Assembly (NCBI GenBank): GCA_963740555.1 | Contig: CAVUES010000015.1 | Span: forward strand, 176,981 to 240,980 | Direction of reading: 5' to 3' | Length of the DNA stretch: 64,000 bases | DNA from: Mayfieldus sp963740555 | GTDB taxonomy: Bacteria > Actinomycetota > Thermoleophilia > Solirubrobacterales > 70-9 | Part shown: piece after piece, positions 44,366 to 60,900 of the stretch | Numbering within the stretch: position 1 is the stretch's first letter | How the letters are laid out: the number at the start of each line of letters is the position of its first letter | Program-made: the position numbers and the translations under genes | Notes under the pieces: model-generated | Seen by the model: the letters and a program-made list of their open reading frames with translations, nothing else | Databases searched by the model: none | Told to the model about the DNA's origin: nothing

Positions 44366-45097
44366 TTAGGTCGAGGTGGCGAGCCGCGCCAGGGGCGGAA
44401 GACGCCGGACTGAGCCCAGCGCAGCGAGCAGCCGCGGCGCCAGCGCGATCGCCGCGATGTCGAAGAGCACGTAGATGCTGGCGATCCCGCTGGGCGGGTT
44501 ACCCGCCCCCACCGGGGTGCCGGGGATCGTCTCGGCCCATTGCCAGGCGCCGATCGAGGTTCCGTACAGCTCCAGGAAGGCGACGACGATGAAGACGCCC
44601 GCGTAGAGGGTAGGCGCTCGCCCTCGTATGAGCATGTAGACGAGCCCGGCACCGGCGAGGGCTCCGAGGAGGTCGGTGCGCTCGAGCAGCGCCAAGCCGA
44701 CGGTGGCCCAAACGACCACCAGCGACGCGGCGGCCGCGACAAAGGCACGCGCATGGCGCTTGACGAGAGCCGATTGGCTGATCCGCAGCCCGGCGAGATA
44801 GACCAGGCCGTGGCCGGGGGGGACGAACGCGGGCAGGTTCTCGAGCCGGTAGGTGTAGGCGCCGAGGACGATCGAGCCCATCACCTCGGCCCCGGTTGCG
44901 ACCAGGACCACGAGAGCCACTCGGCTGCGCTCCTCGTTGCTCAGCGGCCCACAGGCGGCGAGCAGCACCACCCAGGTTGCGGCTCCGATCGCCAGCTGCC
45001 CGGCTTGAGTTGCGTGGTGGTCCAGGCCGAGGAAGGCGACGATGACCAGCAGCACGGCGCCCGCGAAAGCGAGTGGGTCGGTGAGTTTGCTGGCCAC
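44366..45097 (-). CDS. Polytopic membrane protein, possibly carotenoid-related
   Basis: 243 residues with seven or eight transmembrane helices; polar conserved-looking spots TYRLENLPAFVPPGHGLVYL and ELYGTSIGAWQWAETIPG, then GAGNPPSGIASIYVLFD. The last block recalls membrane carotenoid-biosynthesis proteins, and the convergent neighbours are prenyl synthase and dxs, but the match is from memory and weak. Convergent with dxs, only nine bases apart. Confidence 0.55.
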   Translation of the reverse strand: MASKLTDPLAFAGAVLLVIVAFLGLDHHATQAGQLAIGAATWVVLLAACGPLSNEERSRVALVVLVATGAEVMGSIVLGAYTYRLENLPAFVPPGHGLVYLAGLRISQSALVKRHARAFVAAAASLVVVWATVGLALLERTDLLGALAGAGLVYMLIRGRAPTLYAGVFIVVAFLELYGTSIGAWQWAETIPGTPVGAGNPPSGIASIYVLFDIAAIALAPRLLAALGSVRRLPPLARLATST

Positions 45098-45451
45098 CGA
45101 CCTCTTATTCGCGCTGCGCTGAAGATCAGATCACTCAGTCGCCAGAACGCGCTCGCAGAAATCACGCAGTGCATCGGCGAACTCGTCGCTTGCGGCCGAC
45201 GTCCTCTCGATGCTCGCCTGTACGACCGGGGGAAAGCCGTGATCGCCCCCTCTCGGCTCCGCTGCGGACCGCCGTTGGCTGCCTGAAACAGGTGCTGACT
45301 GCCGCACAACTGGCGCACGAATGCCGCCTCTCGACGCCGCTGCTTTCGCGCAAGGCGGCAGCGAGGCACACGCCGCGTAGGCCGCGGTTCACGTCTTCAA
45401 GCTGTCACCCAGGCGCGGATCGCATGACCCGCTGGCTCGCGCGGGCCGGGG
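45098..45451. other. Gene-free stretch with left copy of a direct repeat
   Basis: Contains 45291-45323 (GGTGCTGACTGCCGCACAAC, then TGGCGCACGAATGC), matched at 47540-47571, and the motif TTTCGCGCAAGGCGGCAGCG (45347-45366) also present near 7301. No gene recognised. Confidence 0.55.
45291..45323 (+). repeat. Direct repeat, left copy of the 45-47.6 kb patch
   Basis: About 33 bases nearly identical to 47540-47571. It carries the tandem CGCACAACTGGCGCAC motif akin to the island-end motif at 5105 and 16651. Homology extends weakly upstream, since the minus-strand readings VRQLCGSQHLFQA and VRQLCASQHPIQA correspond. Confidence 0.6.
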
Positions 45452-45847
45452 CTACGACCAGAACTCGTCCCAAGCGTAGAGGTCCTCAAAGTGCTCCCGG
45501 CCGTCAACGACCCGGCCGTCCTTTAGCTCGAAGACGATGCAATTGTCGACATCCAGACGCTTGCCGTCTCGCTCCGCAGTGCTGCGCTGGAGGCCTATCA
45601 CGCGGCCGTCATCGCCTGCGAACAATTGCTGCAGCTCGGCTTGGAAGGTGCCACCCGTCTTCTCACCGATCTGGCCGAAGTAGGCGAGAGTCGCATCGCG
45701 GCCCTGGTAGTCGTCGGCCATCGAGCTCCGCCCCGGCAGGTGCCACACGACATTGTCGTCGAAGAGTTCGGTCAGCGTGTCCATGTCGGCCGAGTTGAAG
45801 GCGTCGTAGGCGCGCTGCATGATCCCTACGTTTTCATCTGCTGTCAT
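45452..45847 (-). CDS. SnoaL/NTF2-like ketosteroid-isomerase-fold protein
   Basis: 131 residues: NVGIMQRAYDAFNSADMDTL, VVWHLPGRSSMADDYQGRDA, ending with FEDLYAWDEFW. A complete cone-shaped NTF2-like fold; family members are hydrolases, isomerases or carrier proteins. ATG at 45847 with AGGAGGAA directly upstream. Unrelated in detail to the copy at the window start. Confidence 0.8.
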   Translation of the reverse strand: MTADENVGIMQRAYDAFNSADMDTLTELFDDNVVWHLPGRSSMADDYQGRDATLAYFGQIGEKTGGTFQAELQQLFAGDDGRVIGLQRSTAERDGKRLDVDNCIVFELKDGRVVDGREHFEDLYAWDEFWS

Positions 45848-45921
45848 GTTTCCTCCTGGTCGCTGCTCTTTAGTTCGAGTCTCAGTGGACTGGAGCCAAG
45901 GCTCCGATTCGGGGTCTGGGC

Positions 45922-46194
45922 CTAGGAGTCGTACTGACCGCCCAACTCAGCCGGCTGGGGCTTACTCTTGTGCCCGGCTTCTTGCATGATCGGCGGGACC
46001 TCGGGATCGGAGACAAAGTTCTGAAAGCCCTCCTCGTCCCAGTCAAAGAGCACCCAGACCCGGTCGTCCTCATTGGGATCGCGAAAGACGGTTGCACCCT
46101 TGGACCCGTGCTGCTTTCGTTTTTCAGCGCCCTTGGTTGAGAAGATATTCAAGAAGCGGTCGAAGTCCTCGACCGTCGTCGTTGCCAGCATCAT
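45922..46194 (-). CDS. Small ABM-like (ferredoxin-fold) protein
   Basis: 90 residues from the ATG at 46194, chosen because GAGGAGAG lies six bases before it; the longer frame to 46293 lacks a site. TVEDFDRFLNIFSTKGAEKR then VWVLFDWDEEGFQNFVSDPE fit the dimeric alpha-beta barrel of antibiotic-biosynthesis-monooxygenase-like proteins, many of which are cofactor-free or of unknown role. It is 74 bases upstream of the NTF2-like gene on the same strand, probably cotranscribed. Confidence 0.65.
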   Translation of the reverse strand: MMLATTTVEDFDRFLNIFSTKGAEKRKQHGSKGATVFRDPNEDDRVWVLFDWDEEGFQNFVSDPEVPPIMQEAGHKSKPQPAELGGQYDS

Positions 46195-46385
46195 CTTTCT
46201 CTCCTCCTCTATGGGAAGTGTCGTCGCGTTTTTGCGACGACACCGGCACAGTATCCCGGCAACCGCGAACGCTTTCTTTTGGGCGCCGCGCACCCGGGCT
46301 GCGGCTGGCGGTCACACTGGCGAACGAAGGCTCCGAGAGAATTGCGCTTAAGGAGAAATAAGTGCTTTGGATGGGGCTGCGAAAG

Positions 46386-46420
46386 CCAAAAGAGACGCCC
46401 CGCACTTGGCGGGGCGCTCT
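46386..46420. terminator. 35-bp hairpin repeat, copy 1
   Basis: CCAAAAGAGA, then an eight-base stem CGCCCCGC / GCGGGGCG around ACTTG, then CTCT. Read on the minus strand the hairpin is followed by TCTCTTTT, a good intrinsic terminator; read on the plus strand it is weaker. An identical 35-base copy is at 47399-47433. Confidence 0.65.
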
Positions 46421-46655
46421 GCTGCCGATCAACGTGACCTTCGGCGTCTCATGCAGCAAGGGAACCAGGCCTTCCCGAAGCACGAGCGGCAACCTGACGA
46501 TCAGCGCGCCGGGCTCCAGCCGGCTCCCGATCGCCGGCAAGAAGCAAGGTCTGTGCGCCGTCACCGTCACGGCCGCCTACAGCGATGTCAACGCGGCGAC
46601 CGCGGGCGGGACGATCGACGTCAAGATCACCGGCAAACGCCACAAGCGCCACTAG
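46421..46655 (+). pseudogene. C-terminal fragment of a secreted protein
   Basis: The open frame from 46362 begins in the hairpin repeat, so its first twenty residues are not real. The rest (LPINVTFGVSCSKGTRP, LTISAPGSSRLPIAGKKQGL, CAVTVTAAY, then a basic end KITGKRHKRH) looks like the last beta strands of an exported actinobacterial protein. No start or signal peptide is present. Probably a displaced gene end. Confidence 0.4.
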
Positions 46656-46703
46656 TTCAAGTTCCACGGCGCCAGCACGTTGGACTGGAGGCGAAAAGCC
46701 ACT

Positions 46704-46727
46704 GCTGCAGATCCAGGTGCCCCGACT
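46704..46727 (+). repeat. Degenerate tRNA-Pro-like 3' end
   Basis: GCTGCAGATCCAG followed by GTGCCCCGACT aligns with GCTGGTTCAAATCCAG, TCGCCCCGACT at 5213 and 7048 after a three-base gap. It may be a third, decayed attachment remnant of the same tRNA-Pro type; with the gap and changes the match could still be chance. Confidence 0.35.
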
Positions 46728-46789
46728 GAACAAAGGTGGGCAGGGGTCTAACCTGCCGCCATCTGGTTGGTCCGAACAGGAGGATCTCG

Positions 46790-47230
46790 ATGAACAGCAA
46801 GGCCATTGCCATCGCCGCAGTTTCGCTTGGCGTCGCCCTGCCGACGGCGACCGCGCTCGCGGCGTCGATCAGCAATACGGGGACGGTGAAGGGGGCAATG
46901 GATTCCGTCGTCAGTCTGAAGGTCGTGACAAAGGGCGGCAAGGCGAAGAAGCTCAAGGCCTTCTCGGTGCAGAACGCACCGGCGCACTGCGACGGCGGCG
47001 CCGGTCAGGTGAGTGCGAGCTTCGGCAAGGCGCTCACGGTTGCAAAAGACGGCAAGTTCAACGGTGAGGTGACCAAGTCCAGCGGGCCAGGGGGGTCCTT
47101 CAAGCTCAGTGGCAAGGTCAAGAACGGCGGTAAAAAGGTGACCGGGACGCTCAGCATCGACAAGAGCTTCCCCCCGCCCATGGGCGAGTGCAATACCGGC
47201 AACAAGAAGTGGACTGCGAAGGCGGGCTGA
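46790..47230 (+). CDS. Secreted hypothetical protein
   Basis: 146 residues from the ATG at 46790, which has CAGGAGGA nine bases upstream. A clear signal peptide (AIAIAAVSLGVALPTATALA) is followed by a beta-rich domain with alternating Lys/Gly (KGGKAKKLKAFSVQNAPAHC; FKLSGKVKNGGKKVTGTLSI) and two Cys (AHCDGG; GECNTGN) that could form a disulfide. No family recognised. It lies between the two 35-bp hairpins. Confidence 0.65.
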   Translation: MNSKAIAIAAVSLGVALPTATALAASISNTGTVKGAMDSVVSLKVVTKGGKAKKLKAFSVQNAPAHCDGGAGQVSASFGKALTVAKDGKFNGEVTKSSGPGGSFKLSGKVKNGGKKVTGTLSIDKSFPPPMGECNTGNKKWTAKAG

Positions 47231-47398
47231 GCAACCCCCCGCGGGATCAACGCGCTGTTCGCTCCGAAGATGGCCAAAAGGCCTCGAAGCTCCACCTCGT
47301 CGACAGAAGCTTGCCGATGCGGACAGAGACGAGGGCATGACACCTGCGATGAAAACCGAGGCACTCCGGCCGTCCTTTGGACACCGAGTCTGAAAGAT

Positions 47399-47433
47399 CC
47401 AAAAGAGACGCCCCGCACTTGGCGGGGCGCTCT
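47399..47433. terminator. 35-bp hairpin repeat, copy 2
   Basis: Identical to 46386-46420 over 35 bases, including the AAAAGAGA flank. The pair brackets the secreted hypothetical gene and the fragment before it. Confidence 0.65.
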
Positions 47434-47539
47434 GGGGTACTACAGGGAGGAGAGATGTGGGTCCGCGTGCATGGATTTGCCGAAAATCGCTTGATCAAGG
47501 CAAATCGGGACCGCCATCGACCGCTACAAACCGCTTGAA

Positions 47540-47571
47540 TCGGGTGCTGACTGGCGCACAACTGGCGCACC
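47540..47571 (+). repeat. Direct repeat, right copy of the 45-47.6 kb patch
   Basis: GGTGCTGACTGGCGCACAAC followed by TGGCGCACCGAATGC matches 45291-45323 with one substitution and one extra base. The 2.25 kb between the copies has only small accessory genes and fragments. Confidence 0.6.
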
Positions 47572-47734
47572 GAATGCTTGCATTGCGCTGGCTCCGCGCC
47601 GCGATTCACTAGCGCGGTCCGCTGTCGATCGCTACCGCTTTCTGCGGAAAACCGACGAAACCTAGGACGGTCTACTCTCTTTAACAAGGCTGTTCGACGT
47701 TCGAGCGGGACTTGGATGATCCCGCGGAGGAGAG

Positions 47735-49389
47735 ATGGTGGTCGGAGTTGACTCGGAGACCCTGGATTTCACTCTCGAGTCGATCGCCGATTTCGCCCGA
47801 CGCGAGCTCCCAGACTCGCTGCTGGTAGAGCTCGACGAGCGCGACGAGTTCCCTGAAGAGGTCGTGCGCCGCATGTGCGGCGAGGAGCTTGGAGTGCAGC
47901 TGCTGTTCGTGCCCGAGGAGTACGGCGGGATGGGCGGCGGCGCGCTCGACGTCTACCGGGTCTGCGAGCGCATGGCATCGATCGATCTCGGAATCGCGAC
48001 GTCGGTGCTGGCCACCTTCCTCGGATCCGATCCGATCACCGTCGGCGGGACCCCGGAGCAGAAGCAGCGCTGGATGTCCCGCATCGCCGAGGAGGGGATC
48101 CTGATGGCCTACGGCGCCACCGAGCCGGACGCGGGGAGCGACCTCGGTGCGCTGAAGACGGTTGCCAAGCCCGTGCAGGAGGACGGCAAAGCGGCGGGCT
48201 ACCGGATCACCGGCGCCAAGCAATGGATCTCGAACGGCGGCGTCGCGGAGCTGGCGAGCGTGCTGGCGCTGGCGCCAGGGGGGCCGAGCTGGTTCGTTGT
48301 CGAGTCGGGCACCGAGGGCCTCAGCCATGGCAAGCCCGAGGACAAGCACGGGATCAGGCTCAGCAACACCGCCGCCCTGGTGCTCGAGGACGTCTACGTG
48401 GACGGAGGCGCCCTGGTCGGCGGGACAGAGGGACAGGGCCTGACCCAGGCCCAACAGGTCTTTGGCTTCACGCGGTTGATGGTGGCGGCCTTCGGCCTCG
48501 GCGCGGGTTGGGCGGCCCTCGACCGGGCCATCCCCTATTCGCAGGAGCGCATCCAGGGTGGTGGGCCGCTATCCGAGAAGCAGGGCTATACGCACAAGCT
48601 GATCGTTCCTCATGCGGTTCGGCTCGAAGCCTCGCGCGCCGCGATCGAGGAGACCGCGGAGCGCATAGACGCCGGCGAGGGTGCGCTCAACACCGAGGGC
48701 GCGATCGCCAAGTACCTGGCCACCGAGGCCGGAAACGGCGCTGCGGACGCTGCCATCCAGGCCCTGGGCGGCTACGGCTATACGCACGAGTACATGGTCG
48801 AGAAGATCAAGCGCGACGTTCGCATCACAACGATCTACGAGGGCACCTCAGAGATCATGGAGATGACGATCGCCCGCGACCGCTGGCAGCAGCACCTGAA
48901 GACGCGGGGCGACCACTTCCACGCCGCAGCGCGCGAGCTGGAGGCGCTCGAGTCCGCGCACCCGGGGGTCGGCGCCGGCACCGCTGCGCTGGCCGGCCAC
49001 GCACTGGCTGAGACGCTGGAAGCCTGCCGCCTCGGGCGCCTGACCCGCAACCAGCACGTGCTGCTGCGCCTCGGCGAGCTGATAGCGCTCATGGAGGGCG
49101 CCGGCGCGCTGGCGCGCCGGGCGGCGCGGGCGGCTGCCGGCGACCTGGGTGAGAAGGCGTCACGGCGCTTCGGTCCGGAGGGGCTGGCGACGATGAGCCG
49201 GGTGAACGCCCGCGAGGCCGCCATGCGGGTTGCCGGCGATGGGTTGCGCCTGGTCGTTGGCGGCACCGGAGACGACGCTGCGGCACTGGATCAGAGCCTG
49301 GGCCTGGGGGCGATCCACAATGCCCAGGCCGGGCTGCTGGCGGACCTCGACGCTGTCGCCGATGTGCTGTATGGGAGGAAGGACGCACG

Positions 49390-49393
<4 letters not shown>
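47735..49393 (+). CDS. Acyl-CoA dehydrogenase family protein
   Basis: 552 residues. N-terminal helices (FTLESIADFARRELPDSLLV), FAD-binding middle (YGATEPDAGSDLGALKTVA; ITGAKQWISNGG) and C-terminal helical domain with the catalytic Glu in ITTIYEGTSEIMEM (about Glu369). It is about 170 residues longer than a standard dehydrogenase, with an extra helical domain after the catalytic core, as in the long AidB/VLCAD-like forms. It oxidises acyl-CoA to 2-enoyl-CoA or the reverse. It is first in the operon and overlaps the megasynthase by ATGA, so it likely acts on that enzyme's substrate or product. Confidence 0.88.
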
Positions 49394-57888
<8,495 letters not shown>

Positions 57889-57905
57889 GGGCCCCGCCCA
57901 GGCCG

Positions 57906-60900
57906 ATGGCCGCAAAGCGACCCTTCCACCGCCTGGCGATCGTAAACCGCGGTGAGCCGGCGATGAGGCTCGTACACGCCGTGCGAGAGCTGAACGAGCA
58001 GGGCGATGAGCCGATCCGGTTGATCGCCCTCTACACGGAAGTCGATCGGCAGGCGCTATTCGTCCGCTCGGCAGACGAGGCCTACTGCATTGGCCCCGCG
58101 ACCTTTACCGCCGGGGACGGCAGCCGCCAGGCGGGGTATCTCGACTACGAGGCGCTGGAGCGGGCGCTGCGCGAGACCCGGGCCGAGGCCGCCTGGGTCG
58201 GATGGGGCTTCGTGGCCGAGCACCCCCGCTTCTCCGAGCTCTGCGAGCGGCTGGACGTGGTGATGGTCGGCCCCGACGCGGCCACGATGCGGCTGCTGGG
58301 CGACAAGATCAGCTCCAAGAGGCTGGCCGAGCGCGCCGACGTGCCCGTCGCTCCCTGGAGTGGCCCGGTGGAGACCATCGAGGACGTCGTCCGGGGGGCG
58401 GAGCGGATCGGCTACCCGCTGATGGTCAAGGCCAGCGCGGGCGGTGGGGGACGGGGGATCCGCAAGGTGCTGGGCGCGGGCGAGCTTGCTGCGGCCTTCG
58501 AGCGCGCCAGCGCCGAGGCGCTGCAGGCCTTCGGCGATTCCACCGTGCTCCTCGAGGCCCTCGTCAGCCCCGCCCGCCACGTCGAGGTGCAGACGATCGC
58601 CGACGGCGCCGGCGGCGTTTGGGCGGTCGGAGTCCGCGATTGCAGCCTGCAGCGGCGTAACCAGAAGGTGATCGAGGAGTCGCGATGCCCGGCCCTCGAC
58701 GAGCAGCAGGAGAACGAGATCGCAGAGGCCTCCAGGCGCCTGGTGCTCGAGGCGGGCTACCGCGGCGCGGCAACCGTCGAGTTTCTGTACGAGCCCGGCG
58801 TGCGCCGCTTCTGGTTCATGGAGGTGAACGCGCGGCTGCAGGTCGAGCACCCGGTCACCGAGGCCGTCACCGGTCTCGACCTCGTCAAGCTGCAGCTGCA
58901 CGTGGCCGCCGGTGGCCGGCTCGAGGGCGAGCCTCCGCCTCCCAGCGGTCACGCGATCGAGGCGCGGCTGAACGCAGAGGATCCGGCTCTCGACTTCGAA
59001 GCCGCGCCCGGCAAGGTCGTCCTCCTGCGTCTGCCGAGCGGCCCGGGCATTCGGGTCGACTCCGGGCTTGTCGCGGGCGACACCATCCCTCCGGAGTTCG
59101 ACTCGATGATCGCCAAGGTGATCGCGACCGGACGAGATCGCCCGGAGGCGATCGCACGGCTCCGCCGGGCACTGCTCGAGACCACGGTCGTGATCGAGAA
59201 CGGCACCACCAATCTCGGCTTTCTGCTCGATGTGCTGTCACACCCCGATGTGCGCTCCGGGGACTTCGACACCACCTGGCTCGACCGCGTGCGGGCCGGC
59301 GGCGACCAGGACCGGCCCCGCCACGCGGACGCGGCTCTGCTCCAGGCCGCGATCGAGCTGAGCGACGAGTTGACCGCCACCGATCGGGCGCGCTTCTACG
59401 CCTTCGCGCGGCGGGGGCGGCCCCTGGCCAGATCCGAGGTGGGCCGCCGGGTCGAGCTCCGCCACCGCGGCGAGACCTACAGCTTCCGCGTCTGCCAGCG
59501 GGGGCCGCAGCGCTACCAGCTGACGATCGACGACTCGACCATCGAGCTGGACGTCGAGCATCTCGGCGAGCACGAGCGGCGGCTGGTGCTCTGGGACAGG
59601 AGCTGGCGCACAGCGATCTCGCATCAGGGCGCCGACCTGCTGGTGGAGGTGGACGGCCTGCCCCATCGCATCTCACACGACGAGGGAGGAGCGGTTCGAA
59701 GCCACGCTCCCGGAGTGGTCGTCTCGGTCCCGGTCGCGGTCGGCGACGAGGTGGAGGCCGGCGACGTCGTCGCTGTGATGGAGAGCATGAAGATGGAAAG
59801 CTCGCTGGTCGCGCCCTACCAGGGCCGCGTGCGCAAGGTCATGGTCGGCCCAAACGTCCAGGTTGACGTCGGCACTCCGCTGGTTCAGATCGAGCCCTTC
59901 GACGAGGGGGGCGCCCAACGTGCGAGCGGCGAGCGGGTTGCGTTCGTGGACGCCCAGCACCGCGCCTCGACAGGATCTGAGCGACACATCGAGGACCTTC
60001 GCCTCCTGGAGTCGGCGGTTATGGGCTATGACGTTCCCGGCATGGCGGTCGACGATGCGATCGCTGATCTGACCAGCATCTCCTCGGACCCGGCCGAGAG
60101 CGCCGACCTGATCGCCGGCGAGGACCGGCTGCTGCGCCTGTTCGCGGACGTGCGCGCGCTCTCGCGTCCAGCCCACGACGCCGACGACCCGGCGCAGGTG
60201 CTGCTGCGCAGCCCCCAGGAGTACTTCCACTCGTTCCTTCACTCGCTCGACCCGCAGGCCGAGGGGTTGCCGGAGCGCTTCACCGCGCTGCTGAGGCGGG
60301 CGCTCGCCCATTACGGCATCGAGGACATGGATCGCACTCCCGACCTCGAGGACGCCTGCTACCGGCTGTTCCTCTCCCAGCAGCGACTGGGGCCGCAGCA
60401 CACAGCGGTGCTGGCGATCCTGGACCGGCGCCTGGAGCATGCGCACGAGCTCGCCGGACGGGTCCCGGACGATTTCTCGGAGACGCTCGGCCGCCTTGGG
60501 ACGGCAGCCGAAGGCCGCGCCCCGGCGATCGCCGACCTCGTGCGGCAGGTCCGCTACCGCTACTACGACGAGCCGGTGATCGTCGCGGCGCGCGAGACCG
60601 CCTACGCGGTAGCCGAGCGCCACCTTGACGCGCTCGCCTCGGCGCCCGAGCGGCCGGACCGCGAGCAGCGGATCGGCGCGCTCGTTGCCTGCCCGCAGGC
60701 TCTCGCCAGCGTCCTCTCGCGGCGGCTGCGCGCGGCCGAGCCGCGCCTGGGGCCCGCCCTGCTCGAGGTGATGACCCGCCGCTATTACCGGCCACCCGAG
60801 CTGGCGCCCTTCACCGAGGCGCGCAGCGTCGGCGTCTCGTTCATCTGCTCCGCCTACCGCGACGAGGAGGGCCCCAAGCGCCTGGCCACGGCGTTCGTGG

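Larger units (their letters stand above)
47231..47734. other. Leader region of the lipid-synthase operon, with repeats
   Basis: Contains the second 35-bp hairpin (47399-47433) and the right direct repeat (47540-47571). The last 150 bases before the operon start must hold its promoter; CCTAGGACGGTC and TTTAAC near 47661-47683 are AT-richer but I cannot define -35/-10 boxes. A strong Shine-Dalgarno CGGAGGAGAG ends one base before the ATG at 47735. Confidence 0.5.
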
